A DNA stretch of 42,788 nt from Terrimesophilobacter sp038243605 (lineage in GTDB: Bacteria; Actinomycetota; Actinomycetes; Actinomycetales; Microbacteriaceae): assembly GCA_038243605.1 (NCBI GenBank), contig JBBSQX010000020.1, positions 1 to 42,788 on the forward strand. The letters run 5' to 3'. The position numbers and the translations under genes are program-made. How positions within the stretch are numbered: the stretch's first letter is position 1; each line of letters opens with the position of its first letter. The notes beneath the pieces are model-generated. The model worked only from the letters and a program-made list of their open reading frames with translations. It made no database searches and was not told where the DNA came from. Positions 8,313-16,270 of the stretch are shown here, piece by piece.

Positions 8313-8967
8313 GTACGAGAACCTCGTGCTCAAAAAGCGCGTCAGCGTCGACACCCATCGCATTGTAGGAGCCTCCAATTTCGAGGCTGACTAGTCCGTG
8401 TACGCGTGACCACGCCCTGAGGGCGTACTGAAATTCTTTGGCGCTATCAACTCGAGCGATGACGACCTCGTCGTTGCTCAGAGAGGTCTCGGAGTCATTC
8501 GAACCAATACGCCCGGTGAGCACACCTAGCAGCACGCCCATCAGCGTTCGTGCGGCCTCCGCCAGCTCTGGGGCATGTGCGTCATAGCCGGGTAGGGGAG
8601 GCTTGAAGAGCAGTTCGTAGCGGTGCGGATACTGGCGGGCCCACCCCCGATAGGCGCCTGCCAAGCCCCGCACGCGCTCAGTCGAGGTTCCGTTGCCTGA
8701 GCTGGAAACGGCATCCGCGGCGATCGCATCACGCAGGTCGGTGTAGGCGTCGATGACGAGGCCGTTGAGTAGGTCGTCGCGGTTCGCGTAGTACCGGTAC
8801 AGCGCTGAGCCAGAAAGGTTCAGGTCCTTGGCGATGGCGTTCAGTGAGATCGCTTGCGCGCCCCCGGCGACGAGCTGGGCGAGCGCTAGTTCTTTCACGT
8901 CTTCGCGCATTTGTTCGCGGAACCGTTCCCGGGTTGAGCTGACACGACGACCACTTGTGGTTGTCAT
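8302..8967 (-). CDS. TetR/AcrR-family regulator with WHG-type C-terminal domain
   Basis: 221-residue one-component repressor. The N-terminal HTH (residues about 20-65) reads LVAGGAQAISLNAIAKDLNLSGSALYRYYANRDDLLNGLV, a textbook TetR helix-turn-helix. The C-terminal part has RVHGLVSLEIGG, the WHG/HGL motif seen in the TetR_C WHG domain. The ATG at 8967 has a good aaaggagccc ribosome-binding site. It is divergent from the COG4315/Dyp peroxidase genes, with a short palindrome in the 173-bp gap, so it may control that operon and itself. The ligand is unknown. Confidence 0.9.
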   Translation of the reverse strand: MTTTSGRRVSSTRERFREQMREDVKELALAQLVAGGAQAISLNAIAKDLNLSGSALYRYYANRDDLLNGLVIDAYTDLRDAIAADAVSSSGNGTSTERVRGLAGAYRGWARQYPHRYELLFKPPLPGYDAHAPELAEAARTLMGVLLGVLTGRIGSNDSETSLSNDEVVIARVDSAKEFQYALRAWSRVHGLVSLEIGGSYNAMGVDADALFEHEVLVLSQ

Positions 8968-9091
8968 AATTTCGGGCTCCTTTGCGGACGGTGACGGGTG
9001 GTGTCAATCTCTCGATTGGTTTCGGTGAGGGGAATGTTTCTCTCTCACGCAGTGTGCCGACCTTAGCATGCCCCTCCCACTCACAATAGAA

Positions 9092-9102
9092 TTAGTTACT
9101 AA
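9092..9102. promoter_or_regulatory. Short palindrome between tetR and the COG4315 gene, putative operator
   Basis: ttagt-t-actaa is an 11-bp inverted repeat with a one-base centre, located 39 bp before the ATG at 9141 in the divergent gap. A second inverted repeat, gagag-gct-ctctc (9124-9136), lies directly before the start codon and overlaps the only ribosome-binding-site-like bases. Operator function is an inference from position and symmetry. Confidence 0.4.
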
Positions 9103-9140
9103 AGTAGACACTCGTCAAGTTTTGTGAGAGGCTCTCTCGC

Positions 9141-9680
9141 ATGAGCGAAAATACAAACACAAAATCAACGTCGGCCTCCGCAGAGAAAGCTCCACTTGGC
9201 CTCAGACGGCGGCGATCCGTCGTCATGGTGTGCGCTGCAGTAGGCGTGCTCGCCATTGGCATCGGAACAGCTTTCTTCTTGAACACACGCGATACCCCTG
9301 TTGTCGATGCCGGCCCAGCGCGAGTCGATGTCGCCACTGTTGAAGGGTTCGGTGACGTTCTGGTCGATGGCCAGGGACGCACCCTCTACCTGTTCGAGCC
9401 GGATGAAGCAGCGCAAGTCACCTGCACCGGCGGATGCGCAGACAAGTGGCCGCCGCTCGTTGCGACCGACCCGGAACCCGAAGTGGGAACAGGCATTGAC
9501 GCCACCATGGTCGCCACGGTCAAAGACCAAGCCGGTGAGCGCGTTCTCACCTTCGACGGATGGCCTCTGTACCGTTACACCTCAGACGATATCGGCGAGA
9601 TCACGGGCACGGATAAAGACCAAAACGGTGGCGTATGGTGGGCGCTCACCCCCACGGGCGAGCGTGTGCAAAATCGCTGA
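9141..9680 (+). CDS. Membrane-anchored COG4315 (PF03640) protein
   Basis: 179 residues: a cytoplasmic Arg-rich start, one TM segment (about residues 30-52) and an extracytoplasmic part with two copies of the 'secreted repeat' motif: VDGQGRTLYLFEPDE...CTGGCADKWPPL (about 74-112) and FDGWPLYRYTSDDIGEITG (about 137-155). The GRTLYLF/PLYRY and CxGxCxxxWPPL signatures define this family, often annotated as a predicted lipoprotein; here there is no lipobox Cys, so it should be a TM-anchored form. The molecular function is not established. It lies 37 bp upstream of a Tat-exported Dyp-type peroxidase, which suggests a joint extracytoplasmic redox or heme/iron role. Confidence 0.82.
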   Translation: MSENTNTKSTSASAEKAPLGLRRRRSVVMVCAAVGVLAIGIGTAFFLNTRDTPVVDAGPARVDVATVEGFGDVLVDGQGRTLYLFEPDEAAQVTCTGGCADKWPPLVATDPEPEVGTGIDATMVATVKDQAGERVLTFDGWPLYRYTSDDIGEITGTDKDQNGGVWWALTPTGERVQNR

Positions 9681-9717
9681 ATTGCCGCGACCACATCACG
9701 CAGGCTGAGGAGACCCC

Positions 9718-11034
9718 ATGAACCGCGCAGCACGTAAGAACAGTAACGGCCCCAACGGCACGAGGGCAGAAACTGCAACATCAGAAACCTCCACGCGACT
9801 GTTCAGCCGCCGCGGGTTGGTCGGAATGATCGCGGGAACTGCCGCTCTCGGCGTGACAGGGTACGCGGTGGCGACACAACTTACGGCGGCGTCGTCGTCA
9901 AACACGGCGTCAAACACGGCGTCGAACGCGCCGGGCGGGCCGACCTCGGAACAGTCATCGACGGTCACCGGTGTCGTCGCGTTCGACGGGCAGCATCAGG
10001 CAGGAATCGCGACCCCCGCGCAAGGGCACATGGTGCTCTCCTCCTACGACGTCAACGTCGAGGCAACAAAAGCCGAGGTGGCTGCGGTCATGAAGGCGTG
10101 GACTGCTGCGGCCCGCGCCATGACCTCCGGAAAACCCTTCGAGGGCGACCCCGCGATCAGCAACGGAAGCGGGCCGGCCAACCTTACCGTCACCGTCGGT
10201 GTTGGTGCCAGCCTCGTGCAGCGGTTCGGTGCCATACGCCCGCGCGCCCTGGCCGACGTGCCCGCGTTCGCCGGTGATGACATCGATCCTGCTCGCAGTG
10301 CCGGTGACATTGTCGTGCAGTTGTGCGCGGATGACCCGCTCGTGCTGGCGCAAGCAGACCGGGTGCTCGCGCGACTCGCCGAAGGCACCTTCACCTCGCG
10401 CTGGCACGAGCGAGGATTCGGCAGTACGGGCGCACGCCGTGACGGAAAAACGGGTCGGAACCTCATGGGCCAACTCGACGGCACAAACAATGTCACGACA
10501 AGTCAACTCGCCACAGCCGGCCCCATCTGGGTCAATGACACTGAGCCTGCCTGGATGGCGGGAGGCAGCTACCTGGTGTTTCGACGCATCCGGATGCTGC
10601 TCAACGAATGGGATCACACCAACAATGAACAGCAGGAGCGGTCGATCGGCCGCACCAAAGTCACCGGTGCACCGCTCGGGAGCGAGAAGGAAAGTGACTT
10701 CGTTGACCTTGAGGCGCGCACACCAAGTGGCGAGCTGACCATTCCAGAAGACAGCCATGTGCGTCTGGCCAAGCCGCAGTCATCCGGTGAAAACATGATG
10801 CGGCGAGGCTATTCCTACCAAGGGGGAGTGCTGGCGGATGGCACAGTAGACCAGGGTCTTCTCTTTCTCGCGTATCAGAAGGACCCCACCACGAGCTTCA
10901 TCCCGGTGCAGCAGCGCCTAGCGAAGCAGGATGCCCTCAGCAAGTTTCTCGTCACAACGGGCAGCGCAGTCTTCGCCATTCTGCCGGGAACAGTAACGCC
11001 GTCAGGTTGGCTGGGGTCGACACTGTTCAGCTAA
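9718..11034 (+). CDS. Dyp-type peroxidase / deferrochelatase-like, Tat-exported
   Basis: 438-residue heme peroxidase. The N terminus has a twin-arginine signal (FSRRGLVGMIAGTAALGVTGYAVA, written here as SRRGLVG plus a hydrophobic stretch). The family GxxDG motif appears as GQLDGTNN with the catalytic distal Asp, the likely proximal heme His is in EDSHVRLAK, and MRRGYSY supplies the conserved Arg region. The length and the Tat signal match the EfeB-like branch, which oxidises dyes or frees iron from heme. A strong ribosome-binding site (gaggaga) precedes the ATG. It follows the COG4315 gene in an operon; EfeO/EfeU partners are absent. Its 3' end overlaps the convergent GNAT gene by 8 bp. Confidence 0.9.
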   Translation: MNRAARKNSNGPNGTRAETATSETSTRLFSRRGLVGMIAGTAALGVTGYAVATQLTAASSSNTASNTASNAPGGPTSEQSSTVTGVVAFDGQHQAGIATPAQGHMVLSSYDVNVEATKAEVAAVMKAWTAAARAMTSGKPFEGDPAISNGSGPANLTVTVGVGASLVQRFGAIRPRALADVPAFAGDDIDPARSAGDIVVQLCADDPLVLAQADRVLARLAEGTFTSRWHERGFGSTGARRDGKTGRNLMGQLDGTNNVTTSQLATAGPIWVNDTEPAWMAGGSYLVFRRIRMLLNEWDHTNNEQQERSIGRTKVTGAPLGSEKESDFVDLEARTPSGELTIPEDSHVRLAKPQSSGENMMRRGYSYQGGVLADGTVDQGLLFLAYQKDPTTSFIPVQQRLAKQDALSKFLVTTGSAVFAILPGTVTPSGWLGSTLFS

Positions 11035-11497
11035 AGAGTTCGGCAGGGTTGTGCGGCGGCATGTCGTACGTCACCCACGGGGTCGCGACCGCGTGCGTGT
11101 CGTAGAGGCGGCGCGCGGTCGCATTATCTGTTGCGGTGATCCACCGAACGACGGTGGCTCCTTTTTCGCCCGCAATCTCCGCCGCCCGCTGCAGGAGCGC
11201 GGCCCCGGCGCCGATGCCACGGGCCTCCGGGGTCGTGAACAGGTCATCGAGGTAGAGGCCGATCGTTGCGGTGGATGGCCGGGCAAACCAGCGTAGGTTC
11301 GCGAACGCAACTGGCCGGTCGTTTTCGTCGACGCCGACGAGGCCGAACAGACTGTGCTCGCCCTTGGAGACCCAGCTCCACGTTGTGTCGACCACGGCGG
11401 AGGCATCCGCTTGCTGATAAAACGCGCGGTACGCGCCATAAAGTTCCTTCCACCTGGTGGAGTCGCTTTCGTGAACTGGGCGCACCGTGATCATCAT
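11027..11497 (-). CDS. GNAT-family N-acetyltransferase
   Basis: 156-residue acyl-CoA-dependent acetyltransferase. The acetyl-CoA pyrophosphate-binding motif A is LDDLFTTPEARGIGAGAALLQRAAEIA (about residues 85-112; R/Q-x-x-G-x-G/A form RGIGAG), followed by ATVVRWITATDNATARRLYDTHA, the motif B region with the usual N-x-x-A-x-x-L-Y. The substrate cannot be inferred. Two adjacent ATG codons (11497 and 11494) can both serve as the start. It stands alone on the minus strand, convergent with the Dyp peroxidase gene. Confidence 0.88.
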   Translation of the reverse strand: MMITVRPVHESDSTRWKELYGAYRAFYQQADASAVVDTTWSWVSKGEHSLFGLVGVDENDRPVAFANLRWFARPSTATIGLYLDDLFTTPEARGIGAGAALLQRAAEIAGEKGATVVRWITATDNATARRLYDTHAVATPWVTYDMPPHNPAELFS

Positions 11498-11593
11498 TCC
11501 ACGAGGCTATAAGAACAGATTCGTTTGGCTTCTCTTCGCGCGCCGTGGCCCCTCGAATGCGATCATGGACCTACGCCAACGATCGGATTATGG

Positions 11594-12619
11594 ATGATCA
11601 ACCCTCTCATCACCGCCACGGAACTTGCTGCGCTTCTCGACAGCGCAACAGCCGACAGCGCGACAGCCGACAGCGCAATAACCGACAGCGCAACAGCCGA
11701 TGGCAAAGCCAACGACAGCGCAGCCAACGACAGCGCAGCCAACGGCGGCGCAGCCAACGGCGGCGCGAGCAACAGCGACGCGAGCAACAGCGACGCGGCG
11801 AGCGGAGGAGCTCCCGTGCTCCTGCTCGATGTTCGCTGGAGTTTGGGTGGGCCCGCTGGCCTACCTCTCTACGAGGCTGGTCACATTCCGGGTGCCGTGT
11901 ACGTGGACCTCAGCACAGAGCTGGCCCGTCACGGCGAGCCGCACGAGGGGCGTCATCCGCTGCCCACCGTCGAAGACTTTCAGTCCGCGGCCCGTGGGTG
12001 GGGGCTCAATGACGGCGATACGGTTGTCGTGTACGACGACTGGAACGGCCTCGCGGCGGGCCGCGCCTGGTGGCTGCTGCGGTACATGGGTGTTGCTGAC
12101 GTGCGGGTGTTGGATGGCGCACTTGCGGCGTGGAGGGCAGCCGGGCATCCGCTCGCCACGGGCTCCGCCGACATGGCGAACGTCACACCAGGAACCGTCA
12201 CGCTGAGCACCGGGCATGAACCCCTACTGACCGCCGACGACGCAGCCACGTTTCCGCAGAGCGGCGTGCTGCTGGATGCCCGTGTCGGTGAACGCTACCG
12301 TGGCGAAACTGAGCCGCTCGACCCCCGCGCTGGCCACATCCCCGGGGCGATCAGCGCACCCACGGCCGGCAACCTGGATGAGGCAGGTCGCTTTCTTGAC
12401 CCTGTAGCACTGCGCGAGCGCTACGAGGCACTCGGTGTCAGTGAAGATCGCCCGGTTGGCGTGTATTGCGGCTCCGGAATCACGGCGGCGCACGATGCAT
12501 TGGCGCTCACTGTCGCGGGTTTTCGGCCAGCGCTTTTTGCCGGTTCGTGGTCGGCCTGGGCGAACCAGCCCGGCCGACAGGTCGCAACCGGCGACAAACC
12601 CTCAACGCAACCTGACTAG
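11594..12619 (+). CDS. Thiosulfate/3-mercaptopyruvate sulfurtransferase (tandem rhodanese) with pentapeptide-repeat insert
   Basis: 341-residue two-domain rhodanese. The N-terminal inactive domain carries LLLDVRWSLGGP...GHIPGAVYVDL; the C-terminal domain carries LLDARVGERYRGETEPLDPRAGHIPGA and the catalytic loop YCGSGITAAH with the persulfide-forming Cys. It transfers sulfane sulfur from thiosulfate or mercaptopyruvate to acceptors such as cyanide or thiols. Between LAALLDS and APVLLLDVRW, where family members have only a few residues, there is a low-complexity insert (about residues 16-70) of eleven pentapeptides such as DSATA, DSAAN and SDASN. The ATG at 11594 is chosen over the longer frame from 11525 because homologues begin at this point (NPLIT...). 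Confidence 0.9.
   Translation: MINPLITATELAALLDSATADSATADSAITDSATADGKANDSAANDSAANGGAANGGASNSDASNSDAASGGAPVLLLDVRWSLGGPAGLPLYEAGHIPGAVYVDLSTELARHGEPHEGRHPLPTVEDFQSAARGWGLNDGDTVVVYDDWNGLAAGRAWWLLRYMGVADVRVLDGALAAWRAAGHPLATGSADMANVTPGTVTLSTGHEPLLTADDAATFPQSGVLLDARVGERYRGETEPLDPRAGHIPGAISAPTAGNLDEAGRFLDPVALRERYEALGVSEDRPVGVYCGSGITAAHDALALTVAGFRPALFAGSWSAWANQPGRQVATGDKPSTQPD
11639..11803 (+). repeat. 15-bp coding minisatellite (11 units) inside the rhodanese gene
   Basis: Eleven consecutive imperfect 15-bp units (e.g. gacagcgcaacagcc) code for DSATA, DSATA, DSAIT, DSATA, DGKAN, DSAAN, DSAAN, GGAAN, GGASN, SDASN and SDAAS. The unit length keeps the frame open. It lies in the linker before the first rhodanese beta strand, so length changes should be tolerated. 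Replication slippage is the likely origin. Confidence 0.9.
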
Positions 12620-12643
12620 GGAGGCTGTTCAACCGCGTCCTGC

Positions 12644-13162
12644 TCAGTGTTGTTGCTCGTCGAGCCTTGGTGCGCTTGATCCGACGACCGGTTGTAGAGC
12701 AGATGGTGCCGGAATGCCAGGCGAGGGAATCTTCGCCGTCAACAGTGCGATTCCCGAAATGATCAACCCGAGCAACAGTGGAAACAGAGCCACAATCACA
12801 CTAGTTCCATTGTCGGTGGTGACAATTGCGGCGACGAGTCCGCCAATGCTGATGATCGCGGTCAGCGTCATGACAACAAGGCTCGCCGTCTTTCCGCTCT
12901 TCGCCGGGTAACGTGCTCGAACACGAAACAGCACCATCGCTTGCACAAACGCGGGAATTACGAGCGCTCCGGCCGTGATCGTGACCATCCGCAGGGAGAC
13001 GCTGGGGGTCCAGGCAGGCGATTCGTTGATCCTGGCAAGTCCGATTGAAAGGGCAGCGAGAATGGCCACTGCGACCAAAAGCAGAATTGCGAGCATGCGG
13101 GCAGAGTTGCGTACCTTCGCCACACCGGCTATTTCGGAGACGGGGGATACTTGCTGAACCAT
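12644..13162 (-). CDS. Four-TM membrane protein of the ESX-like cassette
   Basis: 172 residues with four predicted membrane spans (about 23-44, 60-80, 92-113 and 121-141), short polar ends and no recognised domain. The ATG at 13160-13162 starts 4 bp after the stop of the WXG-like gene upstream, implying translational coupling; the longer frame to 13270 would overlap that gene. It is the last gene of a four-gene minus-strand operon whose other members resemble type VII secretion substrates and accessory proteins. A role as membrane partner for the WXG-like protein is inferred from context alone. It converges on the rhodanese gene with 24 bp between stops. Confidence 0.72.
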   Translation of the reverse strand: MVQQVSPVSEIAGVAKVRNSARMLAILLLVAVAILAALSIGLARINESPAWTPSVSLRMVTITAGALVIPAFVQAMVLFRVRARYPAKSGKTASLVVMTLTAIISIGGLVAAIVTTDNGTSVIVALFPLLLGLIISGIALLTAKIPSPGIPAPSALQPVVGSSAPRLDEQQH

Positions 13163-13166
13163 GACG

Positions 13167-13868
13167 TTAGAGCGCCAATTTGGGCCAGGCCGAGATGCCA
13201 GCGGATGCGGATGCCAAAGTTGTTCTTGCGGCGCCCGCGGTGAGGTAAAGCACGCCAACGCCTCCGCCAAGTGAAACGAGACAAACTATCACTGCGGCAC
13301 AAATGATGACGGGTGCAGCGGGAATGCCCACGATTGTTCCTGTTGCGGCTGCGGCACCCGCGAGGCCGCCGATTAGTGTCACGATCGCAATGATGACGCC
13401 GATCCAGAAAGCCCAAATCGCTCCAGACATGGCGTTCAACGCACTCCCGAAGTTCTGCGCAAAGTCCGAAAGAACCGAAGTGTTCGCTCGACGCTGAGGT
13501 TCGAGTCCCTGCTTGTACTGGTTAGCCGCCCTGCCGACCCATTCGTCATCAACCGAGAAACTTGCATCGGAAAGGGTGTCATTGATCTTTGAGACTGGGC
13601 TGCCCACGCGCGCCACCCACGCCTCAGCCGCACCGGTGAGCATCCAAGGGTTTCCGGCGTAACTGAGCTTGTCAACAAACCACATCCAGAATTCTGCCAG
13701 CTTCTGCACCATGAGGTCCCAGCCGGCCTTCACCTTGTCAACCACCCAGGACAGAAAACCGGGAACGTACGACAGGACTCTATTGATCTTCGCCGCGATC
13801 CAATCGATCTTGTCTTGAATCTTTTGGAGGAGAGCAACAATTTGATTAATGATCGGTTCTATCAGCAC
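13167..13868 (-). CDS. WXG-like protein with two C-terminal membrane segments (ESX-substrate-like)
   Basis: 233 residues. The N-terminal third is amphipathic helix rich in Trp (INRVLSYVPGFLSWVVDKV, LAEFWMWFVDKL). The middle has WVGRAANQYKQGLEPQRRA (W110, G112, Y118), the W-x-G helix-turn plus downstream helix typical of actinobacterial WXG100/PPE-like type VII substrates. Two hydrophobic segments follow (about 138-160 and 166-192), then a short Ser/Ala tail. The start GTG (13866-13868) is chosen because the preceding gene stops at 13888 and taaagg lies upstream; the longer frame would run back through that gene. It may be a membrane-inserting effector or a structural partner; no enzymatic domain is visible. 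Confidence 0.65.
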   Translation of the reverse strand: MLIEPIINQIVALLQKIQDKIDWIAAKINRVLSYVPGFLSWVVDKVKAGWDLMVQKLAEFWMWFVDKLSYAGNPWMLTGAAEAWVARVGSPVSKINDTLSDASFSVDDEWVGRAANQYKQGLEPQRRANTSVLSDFAQNFGSALNAMSGAIWAFWIGVIIAIVTLIGGLAGAAAATGTIVGIPAAPVIICAAVIVCLVSLGGGVGVLYLTAGAARTTLASASAGISAWPKLAL

Positions 13869-13887
13869 TTGTCTTTTACCTTTACTC

Positions 13888-14208
13888 TCAGTAGTCCGCG
13901 GGTTGCCACATTGAAGAATATTCTGACTGGTTGTAATCTTCCTGGCGCTGGAAATCATCTCTCACGGCGCGCAGCGTCGTTGCGATTCCCTGGGTCTCGA
14001 CAACCCCCTGCGCCAAGAGTTCCAGCACTTGTGCGCTCAATTGGATGTAAGAGTCGGCGACATCCATGGCGGCGAACGAGAATGCGCCGCGGTACACGTG
14101 GATTGTGGATGCTTCGCGCTGCGCATCGCTCAAGACGCCGGAAGCATCATCCCAGATTGCGGCATCCTTTCCGAGCGCCTCGAATGAAGCTTTGAGATCT
14201 ATCGTCAT
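13888..14208 (-). CDS. Small EspC/WXG100-like helical protein
   Basis: 106 residues, entirely helical in appearance, with no signal peptide or membrane span. The pattern (W19, a long first helix ending in AFSFAAMDVADSYIQLSAQVLELLAQGV, then IATTLRAVRDDFQRQE) matches the helical-hairpin ESX/EspC-type proteins exported by type VII systems in actinobacteria. A canonical W-x-G is missing. The ATG at 14206-14208 has a good aaagga site and lies 4 bp after the stop of the upstream gene. It probably pairs with the WXG-like product downstream. Identification rests on pattern and context, not on a strong motif. Confidence 0.6.
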   Translation of the reverse strand: MTIDLKASFEALGKDAAIWDDASGVLSDAQREASTIHVYRGAFSFAAMDVADSYIQLSAQVLELLAQGVVETQGIATTLRAVRDDFQRQEDYNQSEYSSMWQPADY

Positions 14209-14212
14209 GCTG

Positions 14213-14968
14213 TCAATCCTTTCCGAGGATGTAGCTAATCAGTCCTTCGCGATCTGCGACAAGATTCTGCAAGCGCTCGAGCGGAGTTCCATCGAGTGGT
14301 TTCGACGCATTCGACTCGTCTTCAACTAAGTCCCGTGCCGATTGCATTGCATTACGCAGCTCGCTTGTCACGGTCTGCCCGGTCGCAGTCTCAAGCCATC
14401 GTGTAGAGAAGGTGATATCTACGAGCTCTCCGCCATCGGTAAGGGTGACCTCTGCGAATCGAGAGAAAGTCTGCCCTGCACGCACGGTTTGTCCGCGACT
14501 GGCCGCGATATCGAAGGACTCGTCCAGGCCACGATCTAGCTCGTCGAGAATGTCCAGGGTGCGATTCATCATGACGACCATGCGTTCGGTGTCAATCTCA
14601 GCGTCGTTGATTCTCGCTTGAATGGCTTCGCTGCGATCATTCTCTTCGTTGCTCATCGGGCGAGGTTTAGCCTCAGTTTCGTGAGCTTCGGCCACATTTT
14701 CGGCCCATGCGGTGATGCGCGCAGTGTTGAACTGCTGATAGGTCTCCAGAATTGCGTTCGAAAGTTCCGCCGGTTTGTAGTGCTCTTGCCAGCGCGCTCC
14801 GACGTGAATTTGCAGCACATTATCGGGGCTCTCAATCGAGATGGTGAGCTCTCCGCTCGCGTCCGTTGCTGACGCGGGAACAGCTCCTTCTGCGGCCGTT
14901 TCATAGGCTTGAAGTTGGCTGTCGAACTCGTCTCGTAGTTCGAAAAAATTCTCGGTATCGTCGGACAA
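14213..14968 (-). CDS. Tandem YbaB/EspL-like protein, first gene of the ESX-like operon
   Basis: 251 acidic residues. Two segments each resemble the YbaB/EbfC fold used by ESX-associated EspL proteins: SGELTISIESPDNVLQIHVGARWQ...ELSNAILETYQQF (about 38-80) and EVTLTDGGELVDITFSTRWLE...SELRNAMQSARDL (about 173-214). Between them lies a charged helical linker. Duplication of the domain in one chain is unusual. The start is TTG (14966-14968), chosen because gaggtgagag lies immediately upstream and no ATG gives a sensible N terminus. The next gene begins 4 bp later, so all four genes should form one transcript. About 240 bp upstream are gene-free. Confidence 0.6.
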   Translation of the reverse strand: MSDDTENFFELRDEFDSQLQAYETAAEGAVPASATDASGELTISIESPDNVLQIHVGARWQEHYKPAELSNAILETYQQFNTARITAWAENVAEAHETEAKPRPMSNEENDRSEAIQARINDAEIDTERMVVMMNRTLDILDELDRGLDESFDIAASRGQTVRAGQTFSRFAEVTLTDGGELVDITFSTRWLETATGQTVTSELRNAMQSARDLVEDESNASKPLDGTPLERLQNLVADREGLISYILGKD

Positions 14969-15211
14969 TCTCTCACCTCGCGTTCCACTTGAAGGACAAT
15001 GTGGCCAGCCATCCAGCTGCCAACCTATAACAAAACCGTGCTCATACTCACTAGTTTCGTGAAAGAAGTTGCACGTACAATTTCATAAACTCGGTCGTAC
15101 AGTAGCTCCCTATGAACTGGTCACGGTTGGGCAGTGCACCGAACAGTAGGTCCACCCACGGATTACTCAGCCGTAACTCCCTACTATTTTCACCATATTT
15201 CGCGGCGAGCT
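14969..15211. other. Intergenic region upstream of the ESX-like operon, no gene seen
   Basis: This 243-bp stretch must hold the promoter of the minus-strand operon, and it is more AT-rich than its surroundings (14990-15210). I see no convincing -35/-10 pair, no long palindrome and no credible small gene; short frames here lack ribosome-binding sites. The adjacent hydrolase gene ends at 15212. Confidence 0.5.
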
Positions 15212-16114
15212 TCAGCGTTCTCGCAGCCCGTTGGCAATGGCATCGACGATGTCGCGGCGGGCTGCCGCTCCCACCGCGGTGGGGATGAGCGGGTACACAT
15301 GCAGTTGCCCGGCGACCTCGGTGTAGTGCACTTCGACACCGGATGCTTTTGCCTTCGCCACGAGCAGGCGGGCATCCGGGTTCAGAATGTCGCGCAGGCC
15401 GCTGTACACCCTGAGAGGGCCGAGACCGTCAAAGTTTGCGAACAGCGGGCTCACCACCGGGTCGGTGAGTTCTCGCTCTCCACACCACAACTTGGCGAGC
15501 ACCTGACCACCCGGAACCGCGAGCCACGGATCAGACGGCTGCACATCCGGGATGCGCGGGTTGGTAAACGTCATGTCCACGGCGGGAGAGATCAGCACTG
15601 TTGCCGGCAGAGTCACGCCTTTGTCGCGCAGCGCCATTGCCGCGCAGAGCGCAATTTGGCCACCCGCCGAATCCCCCGCGAGAGCGACGGAACCATACGA
15701 CGCTGTGTGCGCTTCGGCCATCACGACCACGCGGTTAATGACATCCTCGGCCGTAGCGAAGGGTAGGAGCGGGTAGATCGGAACGGTGACCACGGTGGAG
15801 GCATCCGCGGCGATCTGCGCAGCCAAGTGCCATTGTTGCGTGGCGATCTCGTTGACCCATCCGCCACCGTGCAGATAGATGACGCTACCCACCGGGTTGG
15901 CCTTCGTGGGCGTGAGCGTGTAGATCGGCCAGCCGCCTTCGTGCCGGATGGCGATGCTCACATCGGCTCTGAGATTCTTAGGCGGGCCGAAGGGTGCCGG
16001 ATTGAGCGCGCGCTCGCGAACGTGCTTGTGGGCATTCTGCGCGGTGAGGTAGGTGGTATTCCTGCGGGTCGCGCGCATGATGAGCGGCACGATCCAGCTC
16101 GGTACAGAGACCAT
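15212..16114 (-). CDS. Alpha/beta hydrolase, hormone-sensitive-lipase (Aes/LipR-like) family esterase
   Basis: 300-residue carboxylesterase. HGGGWV (about residue 79) is the HSL-family oxyanion motif, GDSAGG the nucleophile elbow, and YSGLRDILNPDA plus QLHVYPL near the C terminus supply the acid and the catalytic His. LISPAVDMTFTNP matches the family. A family IV lipase/esterase acting on acyl esters is the likely role. The ATG at 16112-16114 is preferred over the longer frame to 16399 because ggagtg lies a few bases upstream and the extra residues are low-quality; the upstream frame also overlaps the divergent hydrolase gene. Cellular location is probably cytoplasmic; no signal peptide is seen. 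Confidence 0.88.
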   Translation of the reverse strand: MVSVPSWIVPLIMRATRRNTTYLTAQNAHKHVRERALNPAPFGPPKNLRADVSIAIRHEGGWPIYTLTPTKANPVGSVIYLHGGGWVNEIATQQWHLAAQIAADASTVVTVPIYPLLPFATAEDVINRVVVMAEAHTASYGSVALAGDSAGGQIALCAAMALRDKGVTLPATVLISPAVDMTFTNPRIPDVQPSDPWLAVPGGQVLAKLWCGERELTDPVVSPLFANFDGLGPLRVYSGLRDILNPDARLLVAKAKASGVEVHYTEVAGQLHVYPLIPTAVGAAARRDIVDAIANGLRER

Positions 16115-16270
16115 GGGCACTCCAACTCTTAGATACAGCAATGCTACGCACCCAGCATTGCTGGCACCGTGGGGTGATGGCCGACAGCGGGCTCCTTGCC
16201 TGGTGCGCGCCCAACCGTTGATCGTCGCGTGCCCAGCGTGAGGAGGTGCCCCGCGAATAAACTCACCTCT

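Noticed and set aside
15112..15290. Small plus-strand gene starting MNWSRLGSAP in the gap before the esterase gene
   Set aside because: No Shine-Dalgarno, no recognisable motif, and it runs into the esterase gene antisense.
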